Source: Aureimonas sp. SA4125
Lineage (GTDB): Bacteria > Pseudomonadota > Alphaproteobacteria > Rhizobiales > Rhizobiaceae
Direction: 5' to 3'
Length of the DNA stretch: 64,000 nt
Assembly (NCBI RefSeq): GCF_019973775.1
Contig: NZ_AP025032.1
Coordinates: forward strand, 4,768,501 to 4,832,500
Shown here: positions 10,453 through 19,544 of the stretch, piece after piece
Numbering within the stretch: position 1 is the stretch's first letter
Layout of the letters: each line of letters begins with the position of its first letter
Notes under the pieces: generated by a model
Told to the model about the DNA's origin: nothing
Databases searched by the model: none
Seen by the model: the letters and a program-made list of their open reading frames with translations, nothing else
Made by a program: the position numbers and the translations under genes

Positions 10453-10652
10453 TGGCGCCGCGGACCTTCGATCGTGAAGTGCGCCTGTTACTGCGGGCTG
10501 CCGGCTGCCATGTCTTGCGGCAGGGGACAGGCAGTCACGAGATCTGGTTCAGCCCGCTGACAACGCGCAGCTTTCCGGTCCAGGTCGGCATTGCGAGCCG
10601 GCACACCGCCAACGCGATTCTACGTCAGGCTGGATTGCCCAAATCCTTCTGA
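10449..10652 (+). CDS. hicA: HicA-type mRNA interferase toxin
   Basis: A 67-residue protein with the double-stranded-RNA-binding-like HicA fold. The motif GTGSHEIWFSP near residues 26-36 carries the catalytic histidine (GSH), and the end ASRHTANAILRQAGLPKSF matches the usual HicA C-terminus. HicA toxins cleave mRNA and are neutralised by the partner HicB. It overlaps hicB by four bases. An IS256-family element is inserted 160 bp downstream. The pair appears intact. Identification is from motif recognition only. Confidence 0.82.
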   Translation: MMAPRTFDREVRLLLRAAGCHVLRQGTGSHEIWFSPLTTRSFPVQVGIASRHTANAILRQAGLPKSF

Positions 10653-10804
10653 TCGCTCTGATGTCACTGGAACTGAGCTAAAGCCCGTACCTCTCGGCCT
10701 CCCGCGAACTGCACCGCGCGACTGCCGCCCGCGACCCATATCGCGCGACGACGTTCGCCCGCGACGCGACAGGCGCTATCTCAGCTATCGGCCCCGTCAC
10801 AACA

Positions 10805-10812
10805 AAGGACCT
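10805..10812. repeat. left target-site duplication of the first IS256-family element
   Basis: AAGGACCT directly precedes the left end of the element and is repeated exactly at 12189-12196 after the right end. Eight bases is the usual duplication length for IS256 transposition. Confidence 0.85.
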
Positions 10813-12188
10813 GGTAGTGTCCGCGCTGGTGGTGGAAACTCGGATCTCAGATGGTGCGACGGAGGTGGCCACCGGATTGGCCGGCTAAGGTGGAGTTGCG
10901 AGACTTCAACCTGACCGGAGCACCCGATGACCGAGGACAGATTACCGCTTGCCGAGCTTCTGGCAAAAGCCGGAGACGGCGATTTCCTGAGGACGATAGC
11001 CGAGAGCGTGATGCAGCTTCTCATGGAGGCCGACGTGGAGGGCATGATCGGCGCCGGGCGCCATGAACGCACCCTGGAACGGGCGACCTATCGCAACGGC
11101 TACCGGGACCGCTCGTTCGATACCCGGCTTGGCTCCTTGCAGCTTCGCATCCCCAAGCTTCGACAAGGCAGCTACTTTCCGCCGTTCCTGGAACCGAGAA
11201 AGCTCTCGGAGAAGGCGCTTGTCGCGGTCATCCAGGAGGCCTGGATCAGCGGCGTGTCCACGCGTCGCGTCGACGATCTGGTGCAGGCCATGGGACTGTC
11301 GGGGATCGGCAAGAGCACGGTGTCGAAGCTGTGCAAAGATATCGACGACCGCGTCGGCGGCTTTCTCGATCGCCCGCTCACCGGCGACTGGCCCTATCTC
11401 TGGCTCGACGCGACCTACCTGAAGCAGCGCGAAGGCGGCCGTATCGTCTCGGTGGCGGCAATAATCGCTGTCGCCGTCAACACCGACGGCAAGCGCGAGA
11501 TCGTCGGCCTTCACATCGGGCCCTCGGAAGCGGAGACCTTCTGGTCGACCTTCCTCAAGAGCCTCGTGCGCCGCGGCCTTTCCGGCGTGAAGCTCGTGAT
11601 ATCGGATGCCCATGAAGGGCTGAAGGCCGCCATCCGCCGGGTGTTCAGCGCCTCCTGGCAGCGCTGCCGCGTCCACTGGATGCGCAACGCCCTGTCCTAT
11701 GTCCCGAAGGCGCAGCAAAGCATGGCGGCTGCGGCCCTGCGCCAGGCCTTCATCCAACCCGATCGCGCCGGCGCGGCCCAGGCGCTGCGCCACGTCGCCG
11801 ACCAGCTCCGGGGAAAGTGTCCCAAGCTCGGCAGCTTCATCGACGACAGCGAGACCGACGTGCTGGCGCATCTGGACTTTCCCGGTCAGCATCGGACCCG
11901 GATCCATTCGACCAATTCCCTGGAGCGCCTGAACAAGGAGGTGAAGCGGCGCGCCGATGTCGTCGGCATCTTCCCGAACGAGGGCTCCATCATCCGCCTC
12001 ATCGGCGCCGTCCTCCTCGAGGCCAACGACGAATGGCAGACGCAAAACCGCTACATGCAGACCGAACCCATGGCCGAACTCATGTCCAACAGCACCAAGC
12101 CCGAAACCGTACGTATTTCCACCGCAGCCGCCTGAAACCGAGCCGCTTCAGTTACACCCCAATTTCCACCACGTTGACGGACACGACC
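10813..12188 (+). mobile_element. complete IS256-family insertion sequence (1,376 bp)
   Basis: The left end begins GGTAGTGTCCG and the right end, read inward, begins GGTCGTGTCCG; both continue into TGGTGGAAA, giving imperfect terminal inverted repeats of about 28 bp. The element is flanked by the perfect 8-bp repeat AAGGACCT and encodes one intact transposase. It lies directly 5' of the Shine-Dalgarno site of the FMN-reductase gene, which the target duplication restores. Confidence 0.92.
10927..12135 (+). CDS. IS256-family (Mutator-type) transposase
   Basis: A 402-residue DDE transposase. The catalytic acids are D161 (YLWLDATYLK), D227 (VISDAHEGL) and E333 (NSLERLNKEVKRR), with the typical C-H motif CRVHWMRNAL between the second and third. 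Full length for the family, no frameshift. ATG 10927 is preceded by GGAGCACCC. It is related over its whole length, without gaps in the first 340 residues, to the transposase at 30788-31987, but the two differ at many positions and belong to different IS species. Its transcription runs towards the downstream FMN-reductase gene. Confidence 0.95.
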   Translation: MTEDRLPLAELLAKAGDGDFLRTIAESVMQLLMEADVEGMIGAGRHERTLERATYRNGYRDRSFDTRLGSLQLRIPKLRQGSYFPPFLEPRKLSEKALVAVIQEAWISGVSTRRVDDLVQAMGLSGIGKSTVSKLCKDIDDRVGGFLDRPLTGDWPYLWLDATYLKQREGGRIVSVAAIIAVAVNTDGKREIVGLHIGPSEAETFWSTFLKSLVRRGLSGVKLVISDAHEGLKAAIRRVFSASWQRCRVHWMRNALSYVPKAQQSMAAAALRQAFIQPDRAGAAQALRHVADQLRGKCPKLGSFIDDSETDVLAHLDFPGQHRTRIHSTNSLERLNKEVKRRADVVGIFPNEGSIIRLIGAVLLEANDEWQTQNRYMQTEPMAELMSNSTKPETVRISTAAA

Positions 12189-12196
12189 AAGGACCT
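12189..12196. repeat. right target-site duplication; also the Shine-Dalgarno site of the next gene
   Basis: AAGGACCT repeats the sequence left of the element. Its AAGGA lies seven bases before the ATG at 12201 and is the apparent ribosome-binding site of the FMN-reductase gene, so the insertion kept translation signals but replaced everything upstream. Confidence 0.85.
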
Positions 12197-12200
12197 GCCC

Positions 12201-12764
12201 ATGGCTCTCACGCTCAACGTCGTCACCACGTCCACCCGTCCCGGCCGCAAGGGGCCCGTCATTGCCGAGTGGTTCGCCGGCTTTGCGCGTGAGCATGGCG
12301 GGTTCGAGGTCGTGGCGGTGGACCTGAAGGAGGTCGGATTGCCGCTCTTCGACGAGCCGGAGCATCCGGCCCGGCAGCAGTACCAGCACGACCACACGAA
12401 GCGCTGGGCCGCCCTGACCGACAAGGCCGATGCCTTCGTCTTCGTGCTGCCGGAATACAACTACAACCCGCCGCCGAGCTTCTTCAACGCGGTCGACTAT
12501 CTCAGCCGCGAATGGAACTACAAGCCGGTCGGCTTCGCCTCCTATGGCGGCGTCTCCGGCGGCATCCGGGCGGTCCAGGCGGCCAAGCCGCTGATGACGA
12601 CGGTGAAGGCGATGCCGATTCCCGAAAGCCTCGCCGTCCAGACATTCACCAGATACATCGGCGAAAAGGGTTTCGAGCCCCAGGAATTCCACCTGTCATC
12701 CTCGAAGGCGATGCTGGACGAACTGCTGAAATGGGCGGGCGCGTTGAAATCCTTGCGGCCCTGA
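12201..12764 (+). CDS. NAD(P)H-dependent FMN reductase family protein
   Basis: A 187-residue flavodoxin-like protein of the NADPH-dependent FMN reductase family. The first strand and phosphate-binding loop TSTRPGRKGP are at about residues 10-19, the LPEYNYNPPPSFFNAVDYL stretch near 82-100 binds flavin, and YGGVSGG near 115-121 is the second FMN loop. It probably reduces FMN or quinone-like compounds in the cytoplasm. The IS256-family element ends 12 bp before its ATG, so its native promoter is now on the far side of the insertion; expression may depend on read-through from the transposase gene. The coding region is intact. Confidence 0.85.
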   Translation: MALTLNVVTTSTRPGRKGPVIAEWFAGFAREHGGFEVVAVDLKEVGLPLFDEPEHPARQQYQHDHTKRWAALTDKADAFVFVLPEYNYNPPPSFFNAVDYLSREWNYKPVGFASYGGVSGGIRAVQAAKPLMTTVKAMPIPESLAVQTFTRYIGEKGFEPQEFHLSSSKAMLDELLKWAGALKSLRP

Positions 12765-12908
12765 TTTCCCTCGGCCCCGTCCGGCGTTTTTTCAGAAACG
12801 ATCGAAAAGCCATTCCTGGTCAATGCCTTGTACGGCGGATGCACGGCCGTTCATCGACCCGGTGAAACCGCGGGCGTGTCGGACCATGAGGCACGGGTGA
12901 TCTTTCCC

Positions 12909-12933
12909 GGAACCTTTCGTGCACGGACCTGTT
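12909..12933 (+). promoter_or_regulatory. candidate general-stress (EcfG/RpoE2-type) promoter
   Basis: GGAAC at 12909-12913, 18 bases, then TT at 12932-12933 match the GGAAC-N18/19-TT consensus of the alphaproteobacterial general-stress sigma factor. It is 57 bp before the ATG at 12990. It lies in a 225-bp gap without any other gene. Confidence 0.5.
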
Positions 12934-12989
12934 ACCACGGCGACTCCGTCGGCGCCGCCGGCTTTGACTGCGAAAGGAAGAAACACGCC

Positions 12990-13271
12990 ATGACCCATAC
13001 TCCTCCCCCGCCACGCCAGGGCGGAAGCCTCAACGCCGTCTGGTTCATTCTGGGCGGACTGGTCATCCTGGCCGTCCTCTATTTCGCGTTCTTCTCCGGC
13101 GGCCCGGCCGCGACGCCGACCGCGGGTGACACGACCACGAACACGACGATCGAGGCCCCGGCTTCCACAGCCCCCGCCGCCGATCCCGCCCCGGAAGCAC
13201 CGGCTGCCGCGACCCCCGAGCCCGTCGAGCCGGCCACGCCTGCTCCGACGACGCCGGCCCCGGCCAACTAA
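12990..13271 (+). CDS. small single-pass membrane protein with Ala/Pro/Thr-rich tail
   Basis: A 93-residue protein of unknown function. A short Pro-rich N-terminus is followed by one transmembrane helix (about residues 17-36, AVWFILGGLVILAVLYFAFF). The remaining 55 residues are almost only Ala, Pro, Thr and Glu with repeated PAPAT-like units and should be an extended, periplasm-facing tail. ATG 12990 has an AAAGGAAG site. A general-stress-like promoter lies upstream and a strong terminator follows 27 bp after the stop, so it is probably a monocistronic stress gene. Confidence 0.7.
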   Translation: MTHTPPPPRQGGSLNAVWFILGGLVILAVLYFAFFSGGPAATPTAGDTTTNTTIEAPASTAPAADPAPEAPAAATPEPVEPATPAPTTPAPAN

Positions 13272-13296
13272 GACTTCGGTCGACAGAGCCTGCAAG

Positions 13297-13326
13297 AAGC
13301 CGCTGGAGCAATCCGGCGGCTTTTTC
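13297..13326 (+). terminator. rho-independent terminator
   Basis: AAGCCGCTGG, loop AGCAAT, CCGGCGGCTT and then TTTT. The stem includes a mismatch or bulge but the GC-rich stem plus T run is typical. It ends the 12990-13271 gene. Confidence 0.8.
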
Positions 13327-13395
13327 GTGCCGGAATGACGGCCTGCCGACGGACTCGTCCGCTGCTGGATGGCCCGCAGGGACCGAGCGCCACGC

Positions 13396-16041
13396 CTATT
13401 TTTCCGCACCCGTCTCCAGCGCACTCGTCGCGACATGCACGACGGAGGGATCGTCGGGGCTTGACCGCACGGTGAAGCCGAGCGCTCGAACCAGCCGCAG
13501 CATGCTGGTGTTCTCCCTCAGGACCTCCCCCTCGACCCGGCCGATGCCGCGTTCTCGCGCATAGGCGAGGATCTCCGTCATCAGGAGGGAGCCGAGGCCC
13601 GTGCCCTTGAGGTCCGAGCGCACCATCACGGCGAACTCGCCCTTGTCGTTGTCGGGCGCGGCGATCAACCGGACGACGCCGCTGATCTCGGCGCTGCCCG
13701 GCGTCTGTGCCACGAAGGCCATTTCACGATCGTAGTCGACCTGCGTCAGGCGCGCGGCGAAGGAGTGACCGAAATCGCTGCGCGGCGCAAAGAAGCGCAG
13801 GCGGACGTCGTCGCGCGAAGAGCGCTGCAGCATGTCGACGATGGCCGCCTCGTCGTCCGGACGGATCGGCCGGATGTCGTAGGTGATGCCGCGTTTCGTC
13901 GCCGCCCCATGGGCGAGGCGGCGGGGATAGGGCCGAATGGCGGACAGCGGCCGCACGCCGCCCGGTCGGCGCAGCACCACGCGCGCGTCGAGGACGATGA
14001 CACCGCCGGCATCGGCGCGCAGGGGGTTGAGGTCGAGTTCGCTCACCGCCGGCATCTCGGCCGCCAGTTGCGACAGCTTCACGAGGGTCGTCGCGACGGC
14101 GGCGAGATCGGCCTTGGGACGGTCGCGGTAGCCGGCGAGAAGCCGTGACACGCGGGTGCGCGAGATCATGTCGTGCGCCAGGACGTCGTTCAGCGGCGGC
14201 AGGCCGACGACGCGGTCGCCGATCACGTCTGTCGCCGTGCCGCCCTCGCCGAAGAGAATCACCGGGCCGAACACCGCGTCCTCGGCAATGGCGAGCACCA
14301 GCTCGGTCGCCCCCCGCCGCATCATCGGCTGGACGATGAAGCCGTCGACTCGCGCATCCGGGGCCTTCTCCCGGATCGTCTCGAGCATGTCCTCGGCTGC
14401 CTGCCTCACCATGGGCAGCGAGGCGATGGAGAGATGAACGCCGCCGACGTCGGATTTGTGGGTGATGTCGCGCGACAGGATCTTCAATGCCACCGGCAGG
14501 CCGATCGCCGTCGCCGCGGCGCAGGCCTCGACCGGGGTGCGGGCGACGATCGTGCGGATGACCGGGATGGCGAAGGCCGAGAGAAGGTCGAGCGACTCCG
14601 GACCGGTCAGGACGAAGCGCCCTTCCGCAAGCGCCGAAGCGACGATCGCCTCGGCCCTGGCACGATCGATGGCAAACCCTTCGGCGACCGGCGTCTCCAT
14701 CAGGAGCTCCTGGTTGCGCCGATAGTCGTCGAGCTGCACGAAAGCCGCGATCGCCCGCTCCGGGGTCTCGTAGGTGGCGATCCGCTTGGCATCGAAGAGC
14801 TTGCGCGGTGCCAGCGCCGAATCGCCGCCGAGCCAGCAGGTGAGGAGCGGGCGTCGCGGACCCGAGGGCGTATCGGCGACCGCATGGGCGGCCGCCATGC
14901 GGTCGGCGAGCGCCGTCGGGCCGTTGAGGACGAGGATGGCGTCCGCCGTGTCGGCAGCGTGGATGGCGTCGAGGGCCTCGCGGTAGCGGGCCGCATCGGC
15001 GCGGGCAAGGATGTCGACCGGATTGCCGAGTCCGCCATCGCCGGAAGGCAGCTCGGCAAGCCGCGCGCCGGAGCGCGCCACCGCATCGGCGGCGATCACC
15101 CCGAGACCGGCGCCGTTGGTGAGGATGGCGAGTCGGTCGCCGCGGACGCGCAGCCCGCTCGAAAGTGTCGCGACGGCCTGGAAGAGCGCGTCCAGCGTGT
15201 CGACCCGGAGCATGCCGGCCCGGCGGAAGGCGGCGTCGTAGATGGCGTCCTCCCTGGCGATCGCGCCGGGATTCAGTGCCTCCACGGCCGCGCCGTGGAT
15301 GCTGTGCCCGGTCTTGACGACGACGACCGGCTTCGTGCGGGCCGCGATGCGGGCCGCCGAGAGGAACTTTCGCGCCTCCGTCAGCTGCTCGACATAGAGG
15401 AGGATGATGCGGGTCCGGGCGTCCGATTCCAGGAAATCGAGAAGGTCGCCGAAATCCACGTCGCTCATGCCGCCGAGCGAGACGACATGCGAGAAGCCGA
15501 TGCCGCGCGCGGCGGCCCAGTCGAGCACCGAGGTGGCGACGATGCCGGACTGGGTGAGGAAGGCGATGTGGCCGGGCAGGGGCGCCCGGTGGGCGATGCT
15601 GGCGTTGAGCCCCGCCGCAGGCGACATCAATCCGAGACAGTTCGGCCCGACGATGCGCAGGAGATGCGGCTTGGCGGCGTCGAGCATGGCCTGCCGCAGA
15701 CCGAGCCCCCGAGCGTCCCCGTCCTCGCCGAACCCGCTGCTGATGACGACGGCGGCGCGGCAGCCGCGCCCGCCGAGCGCCGCGACGAGGTCGGGAATCT
15801 CGGCGGCAGGCGAGGCGATGACGGCAAGATCGGGCGTCAGCGGCAGGTCGTCGACGGTCTTGTAGGTCAGCACCGAGCGGATCGCCTGCGTCGACCGGTC
15901 GACCGGCAGGATCGGCCCCTTGAAGCCGCTTTCCAGGAGATTGCGTGCCAAAACCCCGCCGATCGACGCATCGCCGGGCCCGGCGCCCAGAAGCGCGATG
16001 GCGCGCGGGGAAAACAGCGCGTCGAGATTGCGGATGGTCAC
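13396..16041 (-). CDS. Pat-like acyl-CoA synthetase (NDP-forming)/GNAT acetyltransferase fusion
   Basis: An 881-residue fusion. Residues 1-130 form a CoA-binding Rossmann domain (FSPRAIALLGAGPGDASIGG), about 150-460 the succinyl-CoA-ligase-like flavodoxin domain (GPNCLGLMSP, LTQSGIV), about 480-700 an ATP-grasp domain (KILSRDITHKSDVGGVH, FGEGGTATDV), and about 725-870 a GNAT domain with acetyl-CoA loop SDLKGTGLGSLLM. This order matches protein lysine acetyltransferase Pat/PatZ, which acetylates acetyl-CoA synthetase and other enzymes; in that group the ligase-like part is often catalytically dead. The catalytic phospho-histidine of active ADP-forming ligases is not obvious here. No operon partner is seen. 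Confidence 0.85.
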   Translation of the reverse strand: MTIRNLDALFSPRAIALLGAGPGDASIGGVLARNLLESGFKGPILPVDRSTQAIRSVLTYKTVDDLPLTPDLAVIASPAAEIPDLVAALGGRGCRAAVVISSGFGEDGDARGLGLRQAMLDAAKPHLLRIVGPNCLGLMSPAAGLNASIAHRAPLPGHIAFLTQSGIVATSVLDWAAARGIGFSHVVSLGGMSDVDFGDLLDFLESDARTRIILLYVEQLTEARKFLSAARIAARTKPVVVVKTGHSIHGAAVEALNPGAIAREDAIYDAAFRRAGMLRVDTLDALFQAVATLSSGLRVRGDRLAILTNGAGLGVIAADAVARSGARLAELPSGDGGLGNPVDILARADAARYREALDAIHAADTADAILVLNGPTALADRMAAAHAVADTPSGPRRPLLTCWLGGDSALAPRKLFDAKRIATYETPERAIAAFVQLDDYRRNQELLMETPVAEGFAIDRARAEAIVASALAEGRFVLTGPESLDLLSAFAIPVIRTIVARTPVEACAAATAIGLPVALKILSRDITHKSDVGGVHLSIASLPMVRQAAEDMLETIREKAPDARVDGFIVQPMMRRGATELVLAIAEDAVFGPVILFGEGGTATDVIGDRVVGLPPLNDVLAHDMISRTRVSRLLAGYRDRPKADLAAVATTLVKLSQLAAEMPAVSELDLNPLRADAGGVIVLDARVVLRRPGGVRPLSAIRPYPRRLAHGAATKRGITYDIRPIRPDDEAAIVDMLQRSSRDDVRLRFFAPRSDFGHSFAARLTQVDYDREMAFVAQTPGSAEISGVVRLIAAPDNDKGEFAVMVRSDLKGTGLGSLLMTEILAYARERGIGRVEGEVLRENTSMLRLVRALGFTVRSSPDDPSVVHVATSALETGAEK

Positions 16042-16306
16042 CGCGTCTCCTCTTTTTCGACCTCTGACGGTCCTACAGCTAGGCCGTCACCCGGCTGGGG
16101 AAAGCAAGCCTCAGGTCATCCCCGGCATGCAAGGAGGGGGCCTGCCCGGCCCGGATCGTGTCGCGGTGGAGGCGCCGCCTGACGGGTAATCGTGTGTCGC
16201 TGCCGCATCGGCGATCCACAGGCTTTCCTCCAGCCGGCCGGTTCATCTTAACGCCTTATTAACGACGCCGCCCTTAGATCGACATGGAAACCAAGAATTA
16301 ACCAAT

Positions 16307-17038
16307 ATGACCGAAGCCTTAACCATGATCAAACCGGTTCGCCTGCGTGGCCGCTCCTTCCTGGCGCTGGTGCTGTCGCCGGAACTGCCCTTCCGCGACT
16401 GGCTCGCCAGCCTCGACGATCTGGCGGCCCGCTCGACCGGCTTCTTCCTCGGCCGCCCGATCGTGCTCGACGTCGCCGGACTGAAGATCACGCGCGAGGA
16501 TCTTTCCGACCTGCTGGCAGCACTGGCGACGCGCAATGTCCGGATCATGGGCATCGAGGGCGCGGCGTCCTCGCTGCTCGGCCCCGGCATGCCGCCCGAG
16601 ATGCGCGGCGGCCGCGCGGCTGGCGACATCGTTCCGGACGAGACGCCGGCGGAGGCCGAAGCCGGGCGACCGAAGGTCGTGGGTGCGCCGCCGATCGTCC
16701 CGGTGCTGCAGGGCTCGCTCGTGATCGATTCGCCTGTGCGCTCCGGCCAGTCGATCGTCTTTCCCGAAGGCGACGTCACCATTCTCGGCTCCGTCGCCTC
16801 CGGTGCCGAAGTCATCGCCGGCGGCTCGATCCACGTCTACGGCTCGCTGCGCGGAAGAGCGCTCGCCGGCTCCGCCGGACAGCCGACGGCGCGCATCTTC
16901 TGCCGCAAGCTCGAGGCCGAGCTGATCGCCATCGACGGGCTCTACAAGACCGCCGAGGACATCGAGCCGCGCTTCATCGGCCAGTCCGTCCAGGCCTGGC
17001 TCGACGGTGACGAGCTGAAGACCGTGGCCCTCGGCTGA
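16307..17038 (+). CDS. minC: septum site-determining protein MinC
   Basis: A 243-residue inhibitor of FtsZ assembly. The N-terminal domain (about residues 1-110) binds FtsZ; a linker rich in Pro/Ala/Glu follows; and the C-terminal beta-helix (about 135-240) includes VIDSPVRSGQSIVFPEGDV and GGSIHVYGSLRGRALAG, the conserved MinC_C motifs that bind MinD. First gene of minCDE, with 28 bp to the minD start. The 265 bp upstream contain TTAAC-rich sequence probably holding the promoter. Start ATG 16307; a second ATG six codons on (MIKPVRL) is possible. Confidence 0.93.
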   Translation: MTEALTMIKPVRLRGRSFLALVLSPELPFRDWLASLDDLAARSTGFFLGRPIVLDVAGLKITREDLSDLLAALATRNVRIMGIEGAASSLLGPGMPPEMRGGRAAGDIVPDETPAEAEAGRPKVVGAPPIVPVLQGSLVIDSPVRSGQSIVFPEGDVTILGSVASGAEVIAGGSIHVYGSLRGRALAGSAGQPTARIFCRKLEAELIAIDGLYKTAEDIEPRFIGQSVQAWLDGDELKTVALG

Positions 17039-17066
17039 CCCGACCTCAACGAACAAGGAAATGCAT

Positions 17067-17882
17067 ATGGCCAGAGTGATGGTGGTGACATCGGGCAAGG
17101 GCGGCGTCGGCAAGACGACGTCGACCGCGGCCCTCGGAGCGGCGTTGGCGCAGGGCGGACAGAATGTCGTCGTCGTCGATTTCGACGTCGGCCTGCGCAA
17201 TCTCGACCTCGTGATGGGTGCCGAACGGCGCGTCGTCTACGATCTCATCAACGTCGTCCAGGGCGACGCGAAGCTCTCGCAGGCGCTGATCCGCGACAAG
17301 CGCATCGACACGCTGTCGCTGCTGCCGGCCTCGCAGACCCGCGACAAGGACAACCTCACGATCGAGGGCGTCGACCGCGTCATGGCCGAATTGCGCGAGC
17401 GCTTCGACTGGGTGATCTGCGACAGCCCGGCCGGCATCGAGCGCGGCGCGACTTTGGCCATGCGCCATGCCGACGTCGCCGTCGTCGTCACCAATCCGGA
17501 AGTCTCCTCGGTGCGCGATTCCGACCGTATCATCGGGATTCTCGACGCCAAGACGCTGAAGGCCGAACGCGGCGAGCGCATGGAGAAGCATCTCCTCCTC
17601 ACCCGCTACGACGTCGCCCGCGCCGAGCGCGGCGACATGCTGAAGGTCGAGGACGTCCTCGAGATCCTGTCGATCCCCCTCCTCGGCATCATTCCGGAGA
17701 GCCCCGAGGTGCTGCGCGCCTCCAACACCGGCACGCCCGTCACCCTCAGCGATGCGTCGAGCGCGCCGGCCCGGGCCTACATGGACGCGGCGCGGCGGCT
17801 GAACGGCGCCGACATCCCGATGACCATTCCCGGCGACCGCAAGGGCCTGTTCGGCCGACTGTTCGGCAGGAGGGCGGCATGA
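17067..17882 (+). CDS. minD: septum site-determining ATPase MinD
   Basis: A 271-residue ParA/MinD-family ATPase. The deviant Walker [11 protein letters not shown] is at residues 9-18, switch region [11 protein letters not shown] near 37-47, and the amphipathic membrane-targeting helix [15 protein letters not shown] ends the protein. It recruits MinC to the membrane and is released by MinE. ATG 17067 is preferred over the ATG six bases upstream because AAGGAA lies at a proper distance only for the former. It overlaps minE by four bases. Confidence 0.95.
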   Translation: MARVMVVTSGKGGVGKTTSTAALGAALAQGGQNVVVVDFDVGLRNLDLVMGAERRVVYDLINVVQGDAKLSQALIRDKRIDTLSLLPASQTRDKDNLTIEGVDRVMAELRERFDWVICDSPAGIERGATLAMRHADVAVVVTNPEVSSVRDSDRIIGILDAKTLKAERGERMEKHLLLTRYDVARAERGDMLKVEDVLEILSIPLLGIIPESPEVLRASNTGTPVTLSDASSAPARAYMDAARRLNGADIPMTIPGDRKGLFGRLFGRRAA

Positions 17883-18154
17883 GCCTGTTCGGCTTCTTCA
17901 ACAAGCGCTCCACCGCGCCGGCGGCGCGCGAGCGCCTGCAGGTGCTGCTCGCCCATGAGCGCGCGACCATCGGCCAGTCCGACCTCGTCGCCGTCCTGCG
18001 CGAGGAGATCCTCGCCGTCATCGCCAAGCATGTCGCCATCGACCGCGACAAGGTGAAGGTGAAGATGGAGCGCGGCGACGTGGTCTCGACGCTGGAGGTC
18101 GACATCGAACTGCCTGTCCTTCCCAGCCAGCGGACCTTTGCCGCGGCGCATTGA
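17879..18154 (+). CDS. minE: cell division topological specificity factor MinE
   Basis: A 91-residue protein starting [20 protein letters not shown], the membrane-binding and anti-MinCD N-terminus, followed by the dimerising topological domain with [20 protein letters not shown]. It stimulates MinD ATPase and drives pole-to-pole oscillation. The start overlaps the minD stop (ATGA), so translation is coupled. Normal length and all regions present. Confidence 0.95.
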   Translation: MSLFGFFNKRSTAPAARERLQVLLAHERATIGQSDLVAVLREEILAVIAKHVAIDRDKVKVKMERGDVVSTLEVDIELPVLPSQRTFAAAH

Positions 18155-18329
18155 TCGCCGGGAGCCGACCGCGGCGTGCCGATTCGGTCTGCCGCAAGCT
18201 TCGGCTCCCATACTCCGACCATGGTCCGCAGAGGGATCATGGGCCGGCGCCGCCATCACGGCGCGTCGGCGACACAGGCCGGGCGGCCGGAAGTCGGCCA
18301 TCCCGGATCAGCTTGAAAGGACCCACGCG

Positions 18330-18485
18330 ATGAATAGAGCCGAGCTTCTGAAGCGTCTGCAGGAAGTCCAGGACGCGCCGCAGCTGAAGGGCCGCGACGT
18401 GCGCAGCATCACCGCCATGCTCGGCATGGATGCCCTGCGCAAGCATGTCGAGGTCTGCGAGGCTGCCGCCGGCCGCAGTCACTGA
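18330..18485 (+). CDS. 51-residue conserved-looking hypothetical protein downstream of minE
   Basis: A small protein, MNRAELLKRLQEVQDAPQL followed by a short helical region with one cysteine near residue 43. It has an AAAGGA site eight bases before the ATG and codon use like the neighbours. It is 175 bp after minE, on the same strand, so it may share the min transcript or have its own promoter. No domain is recognised. Too short to assign a role. Confidence 0.5.
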   Translation: MNRAELLKRLQEVQDAPQLKGRDVRSITAMLGMDALRKHVEVCEAAAGRSH

Positions 18486-19208
18486 TACCAGCGCGCTTGC
18501 GGGCGCCCCGGCCGGCCGCAGCAGCGGGCGGCCCAAGCCCCGGGCATGCGCAAGACCGATTGGCGCGACCCGTCGTTCGCTCGGCCGGCAAGGCGTCGCC
18601 CCGACGCGATAAGCTTGGCCGGGCACAACGGGATGCCGGCCGGAAAACCCGGGTCGCGCTGTCGGCCCTGTCTCCGGCCCCGTTCCCGGCAAGGCTTACG
18701 GTCGCCGGCGAAGGACGGGGCACGGGCGGATCCGTCGCCGGCCGGCCGAATTTCTTCGGTGCCGGGAGGACGCCGCCAAAGATCCAGCAGTCTTGTCAGG
18801 CTGCGATGGGGAAGGGCCTCAGCATGGCCTGTGCCTGACGCGAGCGCGGCGGATCGATACGCACGTCCGTTGCCGCGGGAACTGTCGCCGGCTTGTCGAA
18901 TCCGCCGCGTCCGCCAGCCCATGATGACGTCCGTGGCGAGCACGCTGGCGCATCGGACGTGACGGCGCCTACGGGCATGTCGGCCCCTGTGCCGTGGCTC
19001 GCTGCCGAGCCCGAGGAGGGTTGGCAGGTCGCAAATAGGGATCTGGACAAAATAACCCGACGGTCCGTGCAGGGCTTTTCAGCAGGAATGGGGGCTGTCG
19101 CCGCGGAAACCCGCCGCGTCTGGCGACGCGCGGTCGGGCTTCTACGGTGCCGAAGACGTTCTGCCGCCGGCGATCGCTCCCCGGCCGCGAGCGTCGGGCG
19201 TCAGGGCC
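18486..19208. other. 723-bp stretch without a supportable gene
   Basis: Several overlapping open frames exist on both strands, but none has a good ribosome site, recognisable domain or natural composition. No repeat or strong hairpin was noticed. It may contain decayed sequence or a regulatory RNA that cannot be seen by eye. Confidence 0.4.
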
Positions 19209-19544
19209 TCAGGCAGCCACCCTGGACAGGGAGATGCGCTTGCGCCGCTGCGGGTTGAGCTCGATCTCGACGGCGCTGCCGTTGCGAGACTGGTCGAACA
19301 GGACCTCGCCGACGGCGCCGGCGACCGTTGCCAGCGAACGCTCGTCGCAGTGCGACGCGACGACCAGGCCGAGGGCGCGCATGTGCGAGCGGCCGTAGCA
19401 GAAGGCGGCGAGCGAAGCCCGCTGCAGCGGCGGCAGCTGCACGACGACTTCCTGGATACGATCCGCGTTCGAGCGCAGCAGCAGGGCCAAAAGCTCCAGC
19501 GCGACGGGGCATTGGGCTTCGTTGGGAGCATAGCGGTTGTGCAT
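19209..19544 (-). CDS. hypothetical protein, 111 residues
   Basis: A soluble, mostly helical protein (MHNRYAPNEAQCPVALELL...) with no recognised domain. The middle AAFCYGRSHMRALGL and the basic end NPQRRKRISLSRVAA are notable; the end could bind nucleic acid or membrane but this is a guess. Its ATG at 19544 has an AGAGAGG site seven bases upstream, which supports a real gene. Isolated, with 720 bp of apparently empty DNA downstream. Confidence 0.5.
   Translation of the reverse strand: MHNRYAPNEAQCPVALELLALLLRSNADRIQEVVVQLPPLQRASLAAFCYGRSHMRALGLVVASHCDERSLATVAGAVGEVLFDQSRNGSAVEIELNPQRRKRISLSRVAA

Noticed and set aside
10667..10692. GGAAC before the first IS element as a possible native stress promoter of the FMN-reductase gene
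   Set aside because: The base pair at 18 or 19 bases is TC/CT, not TT; not a consensus match.
14173..16182. A 669-codon plus-strand open frame
   Set aside because: Antisense to the Pat-like gene; Arg/Gly/Asp-rich shadow composition.
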